Shown: positions 7,364-15,193, numbered from the stretch's first letter. The stretch: DNA of 24,731 bases from DAOUTW01 sp964523575 (GCA_964523575.1 CAZGAV010000057.1:1-24731); one strand, 5' to 3'. Numbers and translations are program-made. The notes: generated by a model not told the origin, from the letters alone.

Positions 7364-8815
7364 TCAGATATTTTCGGCCTTGTCGGCGGCGAGACTCTCG
7401 GCGGCGGCCACCTCCGGCCGTTTTCGCGGCAGGCTGACAATAAAGGTACTGCCCCGGCCCTCTTCCGAATCGATTATGATCTTGCCCCCATGAGCTTTGG
7501 CGATTTTATGCGATATAAACAGGCCCAGCCCTGTGCCCCCGGCTCCTTTCGATGAAAAGAATAGGCTGAAGGCTTTCTCCCGAGTCTCCTGATCCATGCC
7601 GATACCGTTATCCGAGACCTTGAAAGTGATTGTCTCGGCATCCCCGGTGAGTTCAATTCCGATATGATGATCATTCTTGCGCGAATCGACCCGGCAGGCG
7701 TCGAGGGAATTTTCCATGAGGTTGACCAATAGCGCTCGCACGGCCTGATGGTCGGCTTCGAATTCGCCGACGGTTTTCTCGATTTTGCAATCGAGACCGA
7801 TATTCAGCCGGGCGGCCTTGTCATGCAATATTCCGCAGATGTCCCGGGCCAGATCGTCGGCCTGGAGCGGTTCCCAGTCAGGCTCCCGGTCTTTGGCATA
7901 ATAGAGAATATCCATGACCATGGAACGAATGCGATCGACATTCCGCAAGGCGATCTCCCAGCCGCGGTCGATCCGTTCCCGATCGTCTTTTTTTAATCCG
8001 GAATTGACGAGGTAGATGCCGCCGTCGAGACCATTGAGCAGTCCCTTGATGCCGTGCGAGATGGAACCGATCAGGAGGCCGACCGACGTCAGTTTATCCT
8101 GCAATTGCCGAATCTGGGTAATGTCGGTGCTCATTTCGATCACCCGCTCGATCTCGCCGCCGGCGTCGCGCACCGGGGCGGTGCAGACCAAAACATTCAT
8201 CCGTTCATTATTCTGAGAGGTAACCACCTCCTCATGGGTCCGAACCTGGCCATCGGCAAAGGTTTGCCGAACGATGCACGGCATACATTCCTTCGTCCGA
8301 TGTTTGTACACTTCATAGCATTTACTGCCGTATGAAGTGCCGAAGGCCTCGCGATGCTGGCGGTTGGCTTCGACAATTCTCAAATCGCTGTCCTGCATCG
8401 AAATGAAACAGGGGACTTCTTCAAACAAAAGCCGGTAACGATCCTGACTTTCGCGGAGTTGTTTCTGCAGAAGTTTGATCTTGGTCACATCGGCCGACAT
8501 CTCCATGACGGCCGTAATCTCCCCCTTTTCGTTGCGGATGGGTGTCGAAAAAACGATAACCCAGACCTCTTTGCCGCTTATCGTCGTCACCAGTTCTTCA
8601 CCGCGGTGCATCTCGCCGTCGAGGAAGGTCCGTTCAACGGGACAATCCTCGCATTTCTCCGGACGTTTTTTATAAATCTGGTAACAATAACGGCCCTTAT
8701 AATCGCCGAAATTCCTGACAAAGCGGGCGTTGGCGTCGATAATCCTGAAATCTCTGTCCTGCACGGTCAGAAAACAGGGCATGGCGTCAAAATAAGTCTG
8801 GTAAATATTGTCCAT
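7364..8815 (-). CDS. PAS-PAS sensor histidine kinase with cysteine triads
   Basis: A 483-residue soluble histidine kinase. Two PAS domains (1-115 and 123-238) are near repeats of one another; each has a Cys triad, C44-x10-C55-x2-C58 and C166-x10-C177-x2-C180, suited to bind a metal, an Fe-S cluster or to redox switching. The dimerisation helix has H254 in SISHGIKG (not the usual HE-(I/L)-(R/K)-x-P form), followed by the ATPase with N-box VNLMENSLDAC (364-374), G1 DNGIGM (402-407) and G2 GTGLGL (427-432). No transmembrane segment exists, so it senses cytosolic signals. It follows the HdrD-receiver gene by 32 bases with GAGGTT before the ATG. Its obvious partner is the receiver domain fused to that Fe-S protein; no other response regulator is near. 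The signal is probably the redox state of electron carriers, an inference from context. Confidence 0.92.
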   Translation of the reverse strand: MDNIYQTYFDAMPCFLTVQDRDFRIIDANARFVRNFGDYKGRYCYQIYKKRPEKCEDCPVERTFLDGEMHRGEELVTTISGKEVWVIVFSTPIRNEKGEITAVMEMSADVTKIKLLQKQLRESQDRYRLLFEEVPCFISMQDSDLRIVEANRQHREAFGTSYGSKCYEVYKHRTKECMPCIVRQTFADGQVRTHEEVVTSQNNERMNVLVCTAPVRDAGGEIERVIEMSTDITQIRQLQDKLTSVGLLIGSISHGIKGLLNGLDGGIYLVNSGLKKDDRERIDRGWEIALRNVDRIRSMVMDILYYAKDREPDWEPLQADDLARDICGILHDKAARLNIGLDCKIEKTVGEFEADHQAVRALLVNLMENSLDACRVDSRKNDHHIGIELTGDAETITFKVSDNGIGMDQETREKAFSLFFSSKGAGGTGLGLFISHKIAKAHGGKIIIDSEEGRGSTFIVSLPRKRPEVAAAESLAADKAENI

Positions 8816-8847
8816 TTTAACCTCGGTGCGAAGGCCGCAGATTCCGA

Positions 8848-10584
8848 TCAGTTCTCGTGAACAACCTCCAGGATTTTTCTCAGGTTCAGCAAAAGTCCTT
8901 CTTCCGTAATCGGCTTGTCCAGATAACCTTCCGGCGGCAAAACATGCCTGTCATAAATCAGCTTTCTCAGTTCCGGTTTGCCGGTGATGATACAGACCGG
9001 GATCTTCTTCAATTCAGGATTATTGCGCAATTCCTCGAAAACTTCGATGCCGCTCTTGCCCGGCATGCTGATGTCAAGGGTCATCAAATCGGGCTTCTCG
9101 CGCAAGGCCGTCGCCAGCGCTTCCTCGCCGCTATAAGCGGTGACGACGGTGGCGCCGTTGTCTTCGAGAATAGTCGATATATAGGTGACGATATCGGGCT
9201 CATCATCGATGACAAGGATTTTACGCCCGGCCAGAAGATCGGCTTCCGCCGGAACCTCGACTCCCGGAACCATGACCTTCTCCTCGATAACCAGAGCGTT
9301 GGCCACCAGGTTGACCAGTTGGGTCACCTGCATACCCAGTTTGTAATGTCTGATTAAATCGGTGAGACCATCGACACAGTTGTGGCAGGAGGTAACGACG
9401 ATTTCGGCGCCGGTAGCCTTCAACTGATCCGCCTTGATCTTGGCCGATTTAAGCCGCCGCGGCGTGTATTCCGACATCGACATCGCCCCACCGCCGCCGG
9501 TACAGCAAAAGTTTTCGGCCCGGTTGGGGTACATCTCGCGGAAATCGGTGCAGACCAGGTTCAGAAGTTCGCGCGGCTCCTCGGTCAAACCGCAACTGCG
9601 GGCATTGTTGCAGGAATCATGGAAAGTGACCGGAGTCGTATTTTTGGATTTATCAACCTTGATGCGTCCTTCTTTGATGTACCGCAACATGGTGATAACG
9701 GAGCTTTCCATTTCGAACCCGACGCTCATTTTGGCCCAGTTTGGCCCTTCGCATCGGGTCGAACGGTAGCCGTGGCCGCATTCCGAGATAACCAGCTTTT
9801 TGCCGCGCAATTCGACCACTTTTTCATAAAGGCGGCGCGCTACCGCTCCGCCGAGATCGTCATCGCCCGAAAAAAGGCCGAAATTGGTCATATCCCAGCC
9901 CTCGCTCGGCATCGTCCAGTCCTCACCGGCCACATAGAAAATCTTGGCGGCGTCGGATATCGTTCGGGGATCGTATTTGACTTCACGCGGGTTGATGGAA
10001 TAGACGATAGCGCTGTCGGGTTTGTCGATGGGTATGACTGCCTTAGTGTCGCTCATCTCATCGGTCAGTTCCTCGGACAGCCATTCCAACGTATCGACAT
10101 AATCCTCCTTGAGGACCCCCATCTGGTTGCCGATTTCCCATTGATCCTTGCTGACCACGGCTACGCCTTCCGGCATGACTCCCACCGAAACCAGCAGGCC
10201 GCGGGCCATGCGGTTGAAGGTGGCGTAATCGACTCCCATGGGGCAGTTGATGGAACAGCGCCGGCAGTTGGTGCATTTGCCGAAAACCGTATCCTTGAGA
10301 TCCTCCAATTCCTCGTCGGTATAAATGCTTTTGGCATTCACCCACCAGGGGATAACCCGACCGGTCCAGTCGAAATGGCGCTTGAACAGTTTTCGAATCT
10401 TGTCGGCCTTATAAGCCGGTGCATAGGTCGGATCGCCGGGATTGGCCAGAACGTAGTGGCAGGCCTCGGTGCACATGCCGCAATGGACGCAGGCAGCCAG
10501 CGATCCCACCATCTGGCGATTGAGTTTCTTACCCATGCGGTCGAGGACCATCTGCGCCCGGTATGATCTATTGCCGTTGTTCAT
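8848..10584 (-). CDS. HdrD/TmcB-like iron-sulfur oxidoreductase fused to a response-regulator receiver domain
   Basis: A 578-residue fusion. N-terminal part: two [4Fe-4S] ferredoxin motifs, C32-x2-C35-x2-C38-x3-C42 and C104-x2-C107-x2-C110-x3-C114. Middle part: CCG domains as in HdrD, TmcB and DsrK; the second is complete (C325, C360-C361, C400-x2-C403) and could bind a noncubane [4Fe-4S] site, the first is reduced (ECGHGYRSTRC near 268-278). C-terminal part (454-576): an intact receiver with acidic pair D460-D461, phospho-acceptor D504 in TLDISMPG, T534 and K557 in LDKPI. I chose the ATG at 10584 because GGAG lies six bases before it; the frame extends to a GTG at 10596. It follows the membrane subunit gene by 37 bases. 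Such proteins pass electrons between a quinone-linked cytochrome b and thiol or Fe-S partners. A receiver attached to the redox subunit suggests phosphorylation controls electron flow. Confidence 0.93.
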   Translation of the reverse strand: MNNGNRSYRAQMVLDRMGKKLNRQMVGSLAACVHCGMCTEACHYVLANPGDPTYAPAYKADKIRKLFKRHFDWTGRVIPWWVNAKSIYTDEELEDLKDTVFGKCTNCRRCSINCPMGVDYATFNRMARGLLVSVGVMPEGVAVVSKDQWEIGNQMGVLKEDYVDTLEWLSEELTDEMSDTKAVIPIDKPDSAIVYSINPREVKYDPRTISDAAKIFYVAGEDWTMPSEGWDMTNFGLFSGDDDLGGAVARRLYEKVVELRGKKLVISECGHGYRSTRCEGPNWAKMSVGFEMESSVITMLRYIKEGRIKVDKSKNTTPVTFHDSCNNARSCGLTEEPRELLNLVCTDFREMYPNRAENFCCTGGGGAMSMSEYTPRRLKSAKIKADQLKATGAEIVVTSCHNCVDGLTDLIRHYKLGMQVTQLVNLVANALVIEEKVMVPGVEVPAEADLLAGRKILVIDDEPDIVTYISTILEDNGATVVTAYSGEEALATALREKPDLMTLDISMPGKSGIEVFEELRNNPELKKIPVCIITGKPELRKLIYDRHVLPPEGYLDKPITEEGLLLNLRKILEVVHEN

Positions 10585-10621
10585 AATCATCTCCACGAAT
10601 TGAGTTCTTAGTCTCGGCTTC

Positions 10622-11305
10622 CTAACTCTGCGTCCTCGGCTCCCGTCTCAGAGGATAAACACCTCGATGTCCCATCGTCTTGCCCAGGTAATACCGGGTG
10701 AAGGGATAGTAGAGGTAATGGGAAATTTTGCTGAAGGGCACATAGATAAGGAAGAAGGCCGTCAGGATGAAATAGGTCAAAAGGGGCCATTCGCCGCCGG
10801 CGGTGCTGTTGGGCGCCGACAGGAAGGCGAAGGCAAACCAGACCGTCAGAAGAAGCAGAGAGAAATAATCGTCGGGCGTGCTGATGCTCCGCATATACTT
10901 GTTCGATACGCGCCGAACGATGCGGATCAGACCAACGACGAAAGCGGCCCCGATGACGACCTGAAGAACAAGAACCGGGGTCGGAGACTGTAATACCGAA
11001 GGGGCGTAGGGAATGATAAACGACAACCCGATGGCCCCGACCACTCCCAGATGAAAAATGACAAATTGCACATACAGGAGAAACTGCCGCCGGGTGCTTT
11101 CCATCGCCCACGGCGAGGCGATATTGAACCAGGAATAGATGATCCCCCGGCGCGGAGTGGTATAGCCGACTCCTGTCGGAGCCTGCCGATCCCCACCCGC
11201 CTTAAATCGCAACAGCCAGGTCAGGCGCAAGGTATACACAATGGCCATAAACACCAGGGCGCCTTCCTGGAGGGTATGCTCCGAAAAATGCAGAAAGGCG
11301 CTCAT
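10622..11305 (-). CDS. membrane cytochrome-b-like subunit (NarI/DsrM/TmcC type)
   Basis: A 227-residue integral membrane protein with about five hydrophobic helices (roughly 12-32, 76-100, 110-130, 147-165, 174-192). It resembles the NarI/DsrM/TmcC membrane subunits that hold b haems and exchange electrons with menaquinone on behalf of HdrD-like partners. Candidate haem ligands are His85 (QFVIFHLGV) and His196 (PFSKISHYLYYPF); the latter motif recurs in this family. The C-terminus GHRGVYPLRREP faces the cytoplasm where the Fe-S subunit would dock. The ATG overlaps the stop of the macrodomain gene (ATGA), with GGAGG four bases before it, so translation of both is coupled. The HdrD-receiver gene follows. 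Divergent enough that the exact subfamily is uncertain. Confidence 0.82.
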   Translation of the reverse strand: MSAFLHFSEHTLQEGALVFMAIVYTLRLTWLLRFKAGGDRQAPTGVGYTTPRRGIIYSWFNIASPWAMESTRRQFLLYVQFVIFHLGVVGAIGLSFIIPYAPSVLQSPTPVLVLQVVIGAAFVVGLIRIVRRVSNKYMRSISTPDDYFSLLLLTVWFAFAFLSAPNSTAGGEWPLLTYFILTAFFLIYVPFSKISHYLYYPFTRYYLGKTMGHRGVYPLRREPRTQS

Positions 11306-11853
11306 AGGACCTCCTTAACCGTCTGACCCAGGGCGGAGAAACGCTCCCGGAACGGTATGTATTCACGGTTGTCTAGTAAAAAGATGACAACCTCTTTCAG
11401 GGCCGTCTCACCCTTGAGGTAGTCGACGATGGATTCAATGGTGATTCGAGCACTGACCTCGAGCGGCACACCATAAAAGCCGGCGCACATAGCCGGAAAA
11501 GCCACATGCGAAATATTAGCCTCGTCGGCTTTCTTCAGTGCGTTCAGGACCGTTGCCCGAAGTTTATTTTCGGTATCCTCTTCCTGAAACATCGGCCCCA
11601 CGGCATGGATGATATAGTTGGCCTTCATCTCGCCGGCCGATGACACCACCGCCTCGGTTATCTTGATCGGCGCCATCTTTTTCAGCTCTTCCTGAATTGT
11701 CGGGCCGCCTCGAACCGCAATCGCCGTCCCGAATCCCGAACCCAGCAACAAATCCGGCCGGGCACAATAGACGAACGAATCGATTTCAAAGTCGGTGATA
11801 TCGCCAATCATCAGGCGAAAGACACTGTTCCCGATTTTAATGCTATCGGACAT
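11302..11853 (-). CDS. macrodomain protein with a degenerate active-site loop
   Basis: A 183-residue macrodomain (ADP-ribose or related nucleotide binding). Visible landmarks: LMIGDITDFEIDSFVYCA (strand 1 and the Asp18 that contacts adenine in GDIT), GSGFGTAIAVRGG (loop 1, 38-50, equivalent to GGGVDGAIHRAAG), ITEAVVSSAGEMKANYIIHAVGP (65-87) and FPAMCAGFYGVP (loop 2, 119-130). The NAAN motif whose Asn residues are used for ADP-ribose hydrolysis is replaced by VYCAR (28-32), so binding or a different reaction is more likely than classical de-ADP-ribosylation. It is the first gene of the set 11853 to 7364, overlapping the membrane subunit by 4 bases. GAGGAGAGGG precedes its ATG. The close linkage to a redox complex suggests sensing of an NAD-derived metabolite; inference only. 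Confidence 0.85.
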   Translation of the reverse strand: MSDSIKIGNSVFRLMIGDITDFEIDSFVYCARPDLLLGSGFGTAIAVRGGPTIQEELKKMAPIKITEAVVSSAGEMKANYIIHAVGPMFQEEDTENKLRATVLNALKKADEANISHVAFPAMCAGFYGVPLEVSARITIESIVDYLKGETALKEVVIFLLDNREYIPFRERFSALGQTVKEVL

Positions 11854-11903
11854 ATTACCCTCTCCTCAGATATCTATCCGCAGTTGTTGTTTTGGTATTC
11901 GAT

Positions 11904-11931
11904 GGAAAAGAACCGGCGCCCGGCCCGGGCG
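11904..11931 (-). terminator. probable rho-independent terminator after the Cys-rich regulator
   Basis: On the minus strand CGCCCG-GGC-CGGGCG forms a GC-rich hairpin, within a larger GC-rich inverted region, and is followed by TTCTTTTCC. It lies 12 bases past the regulator's stop and about 50 bases before the macrodomain gene, and may separate or attenuate transcription between them. Confidence 0.5.
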
Positions 11932-11943
11932 GCCGTTGACCGG

Positions 11944-12711
11944 CTAGGCCGCTCCGGCAATACAGCCTTTCAATTGCCGAATCGTAAAAGGCCGGGTGAT
12001 CCAGCCGCAAACCTCCTTATCGCAGTATTTTTTTAATTGCCGGGTTTTTGAGGCCAGAATAATCCGGGCCACGGGAATGCGGGAATCGTTGAATAAATTG
12101 CGGCAAACGGCCGCCGTCCGCTTTTTGCCCAGGGCGCAATCGACGACGATGAAATCCGGCCGAAAATTCTGAATGATATTGGCGCATTCGTATTCATTCT
12201 CGGCGATTTGGATATCCAGGCCGTCGGTATTGCCATCGCCGTTCCAATCCTTGATCAGCCGCCCGCTTTCACTGAGAAGAATGACATTCAGTTCCTGGTC
12301 GTTGACCATCCGGAAATAGTCGCATTGCTCGCAGTTCGATTTGCAGTAAACCCGAAGACAACCCAGCCCCTCCGGCAAATCGCGCAATTCATAGCACCGC
12401 CGCGTCCGAGACCGATAGGTGATACAATCGAGACAATCAGGTTTGACCTCGCCCCCGCGAGCCAGATATTCCCAGCAATATTGATAGGCCGATTCCCGCA
12501 ACGTCTGAAGGGTGGGAGAGATTGCATTTCCGATCTCGGAATCGGGCAGATCCAGTGCCGTGCGAGGAATACGAAAATGACCGCCGAGAGTCCGAATCGA
12601 CTTGATTTTGCCGGCCTTGACCCATTTCAAAACCGTATCGGGCGAGACCGACAACAATTCGGCCGCCTGTGTCGTGGTGAGAAAATCCCTCTGCCTGTTT
12701 ACCTCGGCCAT
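11944..12711 (-). CDS. MerR/BldC-type regulator with eight-Cys cluster and pseudo-receiver
   Basis: A 255-residue regulator. Residues 9-55 form an excisionase/MerR-type winged helix (LTTTQAAELLSVSPDTVLKWVKAGKI, then TLGGHFRIP). Residues 79-130 hold eight cysteines (79, 93, 96, 106, 118, 123, 127, 130) including CLDC and CEQC, enough for two metal sites or an Fe-S cluster. Residues 141-250 look like a receiver fold: VILLSES lacks the acidic pair, D191 in FIVVDCAL is at the acceptor position, and the conserved Lys is replaced in ITRPF, so phosphorylation is unlikely. The gene lies just upstream of the macrodomain/Hdr set on the same strand, separated by a terminator-like hairpin, and is the best candidate for its regulator, sensing redox or metals via the Cys cluster. 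It has a strong promoter with direct repeats (12745-12805). Start chosen at ATG 12711. Confidence 0.85.
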   Translation of the reverse strand: MAEVNRQRDFLTTTQAAELLSVSPDTVLKWVKAGKIKSIRTLGGHFRIPRTALDLPDSEIGNAISPTLQTLRESAYQYCWEYLARGGEVKPDCLDCITYRSRTRRCYELRDLPEGLGCLRVYCKSNCEQCDYFRMVNDQELNVILLSESGRLIKDWNGDGNTDGLDIQIAENEYECANIIQNFRPDFIVVDCALGKKRTAAVCRNLFNDSRIPVARIILASKTRQLKKYCDKEVCGWITRPFTIRQLKGCIAGAA

Positions 12712-12744
12712 TTCTGAGCTTTCTGAATTTTCTGAGTTTTAATT

Positions 12745-12773
12745 AATATATCGGCCGTTTACATTTCTGTCAA
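12745..12773 (-). promoter_or_regulatory. sigma70 promoter of the Cys-rich regulator
   Basis: On the minus strand TTGACA (12768-12773) and TATATT (12745-12750) are separated by exactly 17 bases. The start would be near 12738, 27 bases before the ATG. One copy of the ACAGAAATGTAAA repeat lies over the -35 and spacer. Confidence 0.75.
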
Positions 12774-12805
12774 CAGAATTTATCCTGATTTTTACATTTT
12801 TCTGT
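12758..12805. repeat. direct repeats at the regulator promoter (candidate operators)
   Basis: TTTACATTTCTGT at 12758-12770 and TTTACATTTTTCTGT at 12791-12805 (plus strand) are the same sequence apart from a two-base T insertion, with starts 33 bases apart, close to three helical turns. BldC/MerR-type winged helices can bind direct repeats cooperatively, so these could be autoregulatory sites of the gene at 11944-12711. The second copy also contains TTACA/TGTAA inverted arms. Confidence 0.5.
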
Positions 12806-12810
12806 AAGCC

Positions 12811-12823
12811 ATTGTATTACAAT
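12811..12823. promoter_or_regulatory. small palindrome ATTGTA-T-TACAAT
   Basis: A perfect 6-1-6 inverted repeat just upstream of the direct repeats in the divergent region between the regulator and the transketolase operon. Possible site for a dimeric regulator of either gene; no recognised factor. Confidence 0.35.
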
Positions 12824-13015
12824 AGATAAACCTTATTCATGGCGTCGCCACGAACCGGTTATACCCGGCGAAATCCGGCCGGACATATAATTTGATGGCT
12901 TCCCCATAGTCTCTGGCTTTCACCGATTCTTATCCATAAAACCTGCCTTAGGAGCCATGAAGCGACGAATTTTGCATGTTATCGATCCTGTTTCGACCGA
13001 ATTTGGGCCGCATTC

Positions 13016-13044
13016 TTGACTCATGATAGGTAATTACTTATAGT
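13016..13044 (+). promoter_or_regulatory. sigma70 promoter of the pentose phosphate operon
   Basis: TTGACT (13016-13021) and TATAGT (13039-13044) are separated by 17 bases; each matches consensus at five of six positions. The start would be near 13051, leaving a leader of about 130 bases. The rest of the 12712-13179 gap holds the regulator's promoter, the structures listed here and no convincing gene. Confidence 0.65.
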
Positions 13045-13114
13045 AACTGGTTATTTTCAAAATGAAGGTCCGGGAAATCCATGAGAGTTATGTTGGAGCG
13101 ACTATTTATCCCCA

Positions 13115-13145
13115 CGGGTGACCAAATCACCGCCGGCGTCACCCG
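13115..13145 (+). promoter_or_regulatory. leader hairpin(s) before transketolase, possibly alternative
   Basis: CGGGTGAC (13115-13122) pairs perfectly with GTCACCCG (13138-13145) over a 15-base loop. The same left arm can instead pair locally as GGTGA (13117-13121) with TCACC (13127-13131). The two pairings exclude each other, and the larger one ends about 30 bases before the ribosome binding site. It could be an RNA switch or an inverted-repeat protein site; no T-run follows. Confidence 0.4.
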
Positions 13146-13182
13146 GGACATAAAATTTTGACCTAAAACCAATGAGGACATG

Positions 13183-15189
13183 ATGGTGGACAAAGCAACT
13201 TTGGAAAAAACAATCGTCGATACGATTCGGACGCTGTCGATGGATGCCGTCCAGAAAGCCAATTCAGGTCATCCGGGTACGGCCATGGCGCTGGCCCCGG
13301 TGGCTTTTACCTTGTGGGACAGGATCCTGAATTTCAATCCGGCTAACCCCGAATGGCCCAACCGGGACCGCTTCGTGCTTTCGGCCGGGCATGCCTCAAT
13401 GTTGCTATACAGCACCCTCCATATTATGGGTTATGATGTCAGTCTTTCGGATATTGAAAATTTCAGGCAATTGCACAGCAAAACCGCCGGCCATCCGGAA
13501 TTCGGACTCACCCCCGGCGTCGAAATGACCACCGGTCCTCTGGGTCAGGGAATCGCCACCAGCGTCGGTATGGCCATCGCCGAAAAATGGCTGAAAAGCT
13601 ATTTCAATCGCCCCGACCATGAGATTATCGACTACCGTGTTTATGCCGTCGCCAGCGACGGTTGCATGATGGAAGGGATATCCCATGAAGCCGCCTCTCT
13701 GGCCGGTCACCTTGGTCTGGGGAATTTAATCTGGCTTTACGACAACAACTCCATCACTATCGAGGGGCATACTGCTCTCGCCTTTTCGGAAGATGTGGCC
13801 GCCCGCTTCAAAAGCTACGACTGGCATGTGCAGAAAGTGGAAGACGCCAACGATATCAAACGCCTGAACTCGGCCCTCCGACGAGCCGCGGCACAGACCG
13901 AAAAACCGTCCCTGATTATCGTCAACAGCCATATCGGCTATGGCGCCCCTCACAAGCAGGATACGGCGGCGGCGCATGGTGAACCATTGGGCGAAGATGA
14001 AATCAAGGCCGCCAAGGAGTTTTACGGCTGGCCGGCTGATCGGAAATTCTATATCCCGGATGAGGTAAACGCCTACACGAAAAAAATCGTCCGTCGGGGA
14101 AAGAAACGGGAACGCGACTGGAATAAACAGTTCGAAGCGTACGCGCAGGCCTTCCCCGACCTGGTCCGCCAATTTCGGCAGATTCAGGACGGCACCTTGC
14201 CGGAAGGCTGGGACAGCTCCATCCCGCAGTTTCCGGCCGACCCTAAAGGTTCCGCCACCCGTCAGTCGGACGGCAAAATCCTCAATGCTGTCGCCGAAAA
14301 AATCCCGTGGTTGCTGGGCGGCTCCGGTGACCTGGCCCCGTCCACCAAAACTATGATCGCCTCATCGGGCAGTTTCGCTAAAGACGCCTTTGGCGAAAGA
14401 AATTTTCATTTCGGAATCCGCGAACATGCCATGGCCGCCGCGGTCAACGGCATGGCCCTGAGCAAACTCTTCGCCTATGGCGCAACCTTCTTTGTCTTCA
14501 GCGATTATATGCGCCCGGCTCTGCGTCTGGCGGCCCTGATGAAAGCCCCGTCTCTGTTTATATTCACGCATGACAGTATCGGTCTGGGTGAGGACGGCCC
14601 CACGCATCAGCCGATCGAGCATCTGGCCGCCCTCCGGGCCATGCCGGGGCTGGATGTTTACCGGCCCGCCGATCCCAATGAAAACGCCGTGCTCTGGCGG
14701 GAGATTATCGAAAACCGCGACCGGCCGGCCGCTCTGGTTCTTACACGGCAAGCCGTCCCGGTAATCGACCGCAACCAATTCGCCGACGCCGAAGGAACTC
14801 GGCGGGGGGCTTATGTACTGGCCGATAGTGACGGCACGCCGGATGTGATTTTGCTTTCGACCGGATCGGAAGTGCATCTCTGTTTGGAAGCCTACGACAA
14901 GTTGAAGAAAGACGGCCTCGGAGTTCGGGTGGTGAGTATGCCCTGCTGGAGCCTTTTCGAACGTCAGCCGGCCGAATACCGGCAGGAGGTTCTGCCGGAT
15001 AACATCACAGCCCGGGTTTCGATCGAGGCTGCCGCGACCTTCGGATGGGAAAAATATGTCGGCCAGCATGGAATCAGTCTGGGATTGGATCATTTCGGAG
15101 AATCGGCTCCCTATCGGCAGATTTATCAGGATTTCGGGTTGACCACCGACGGCATCATCGACGCTGTGAAGCAGATTTTGCAGCGCTGA
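13183..15189 (+). CDS. tkt: transketolase
   Basis: Transketolase moves two-carbon ketol units between sugar phosphates in the non-oxidative pentose phosphate pathway with thiamine diphosphate (TPP) and Mg. The 668-residue protein is full length and has the family blocks (numbered here from the earlier ATG at 13180): NSGHPGTAMALAP (28-40), LSAGHASMLLY, GPLGQGIATSVGMA, the TPP/Mg motif SDGCMMEGISHEA (159-171) with YDNN (187-190), then FGIREHAM with the catalytic Glu and THDSIGLGEDGPTHQP near the second active-site half. The usual GDGC is SDGC here, a mild change outside the metal Asp. GAGGA sits at 13174-13178, so ATG 13183 or GTG 13186 is better spaced than the ATG at 13180. It leads the operon tkt-gnd-zwf-pgl, coupling both branches of the pathway. 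Confidence 0.97.
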   Translation: MVDKATLEKTIVDTIRTLSMDAVQKANSGHPGTAMALAPVAFTLWDRILNFNPANPEWPNRDRFVLSAGHASMLLYSTLHIMGYDVSLSDIENFRQLHSKTAGHPEFGLTPGVEMTTGPLGQGIATSVGMAIAEKWLKSYFNRPDHEIIDYRVYAVASDGCMMEGISHEAASLAGHLGLGNLIWLYDNNSITIEGHTALAFSEDVAARFKSYDWHVQKVEDANDIKRLNSALRRAAAQTEKPSLIIVNSHIGYGAPHKQDTAAAHGEPLGEDEIKAAKEFYGWPADRKFYIPDEVNAYTKKIVRRGKKRERDWNKQFEAYAQAFPDLVRQFRQIQDGTLPEGWDSSIPQFPADPKGSATRQSDGKILNAVAEKIPWLLGGSGDLAPSTKTMIASSGSFAKDAFGERNFHFGIREHAMAAAVNGMALSKLFAYGATFFVFSDYMRPALRLAALMKAPSLFIFTHDSIGLGEDGPTHQPIEHLAALRAMPGLDVYRPADPNENAVLWREIIENRDRPAALVLTRQAVPVIDRNQFADAEGTRRGAYVLADSDGTPDVILLSTGSEVHLCLEAYDKLKKDGLGVRVVSMPCWSLFERQPAEYRQEVLPDNITARVSIEAAATFGWEKYVGQHGISLGLDHFGESAPYRQIYQDFGLTTDGIIDAVKQILQR

Positions 15190-15193
15190 AAGC

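Noticed and set aside
12841..12960. Possible riboswitch in the region before the pentose phosphate operon
   Set aside because: I compared it mentally with c-di-GMP, TPP and cobalamin consensus elements and found no conserved core; it also lies upstream of the predicted transcription start.
12957..13019. A 20-codon frame starting ATG after GGAGCC, upstream of transketolase
   Set aside because: The spacing to the GGAG is only two bases, the frame overlaps the -35 of the operon promoter, and the product has no recognisable feature.
13081..13161. A 26-codon frame in the transketolase leader
   Set aside because: No ribosome binding site, and it runs through the leader hairpin; more likely chance.
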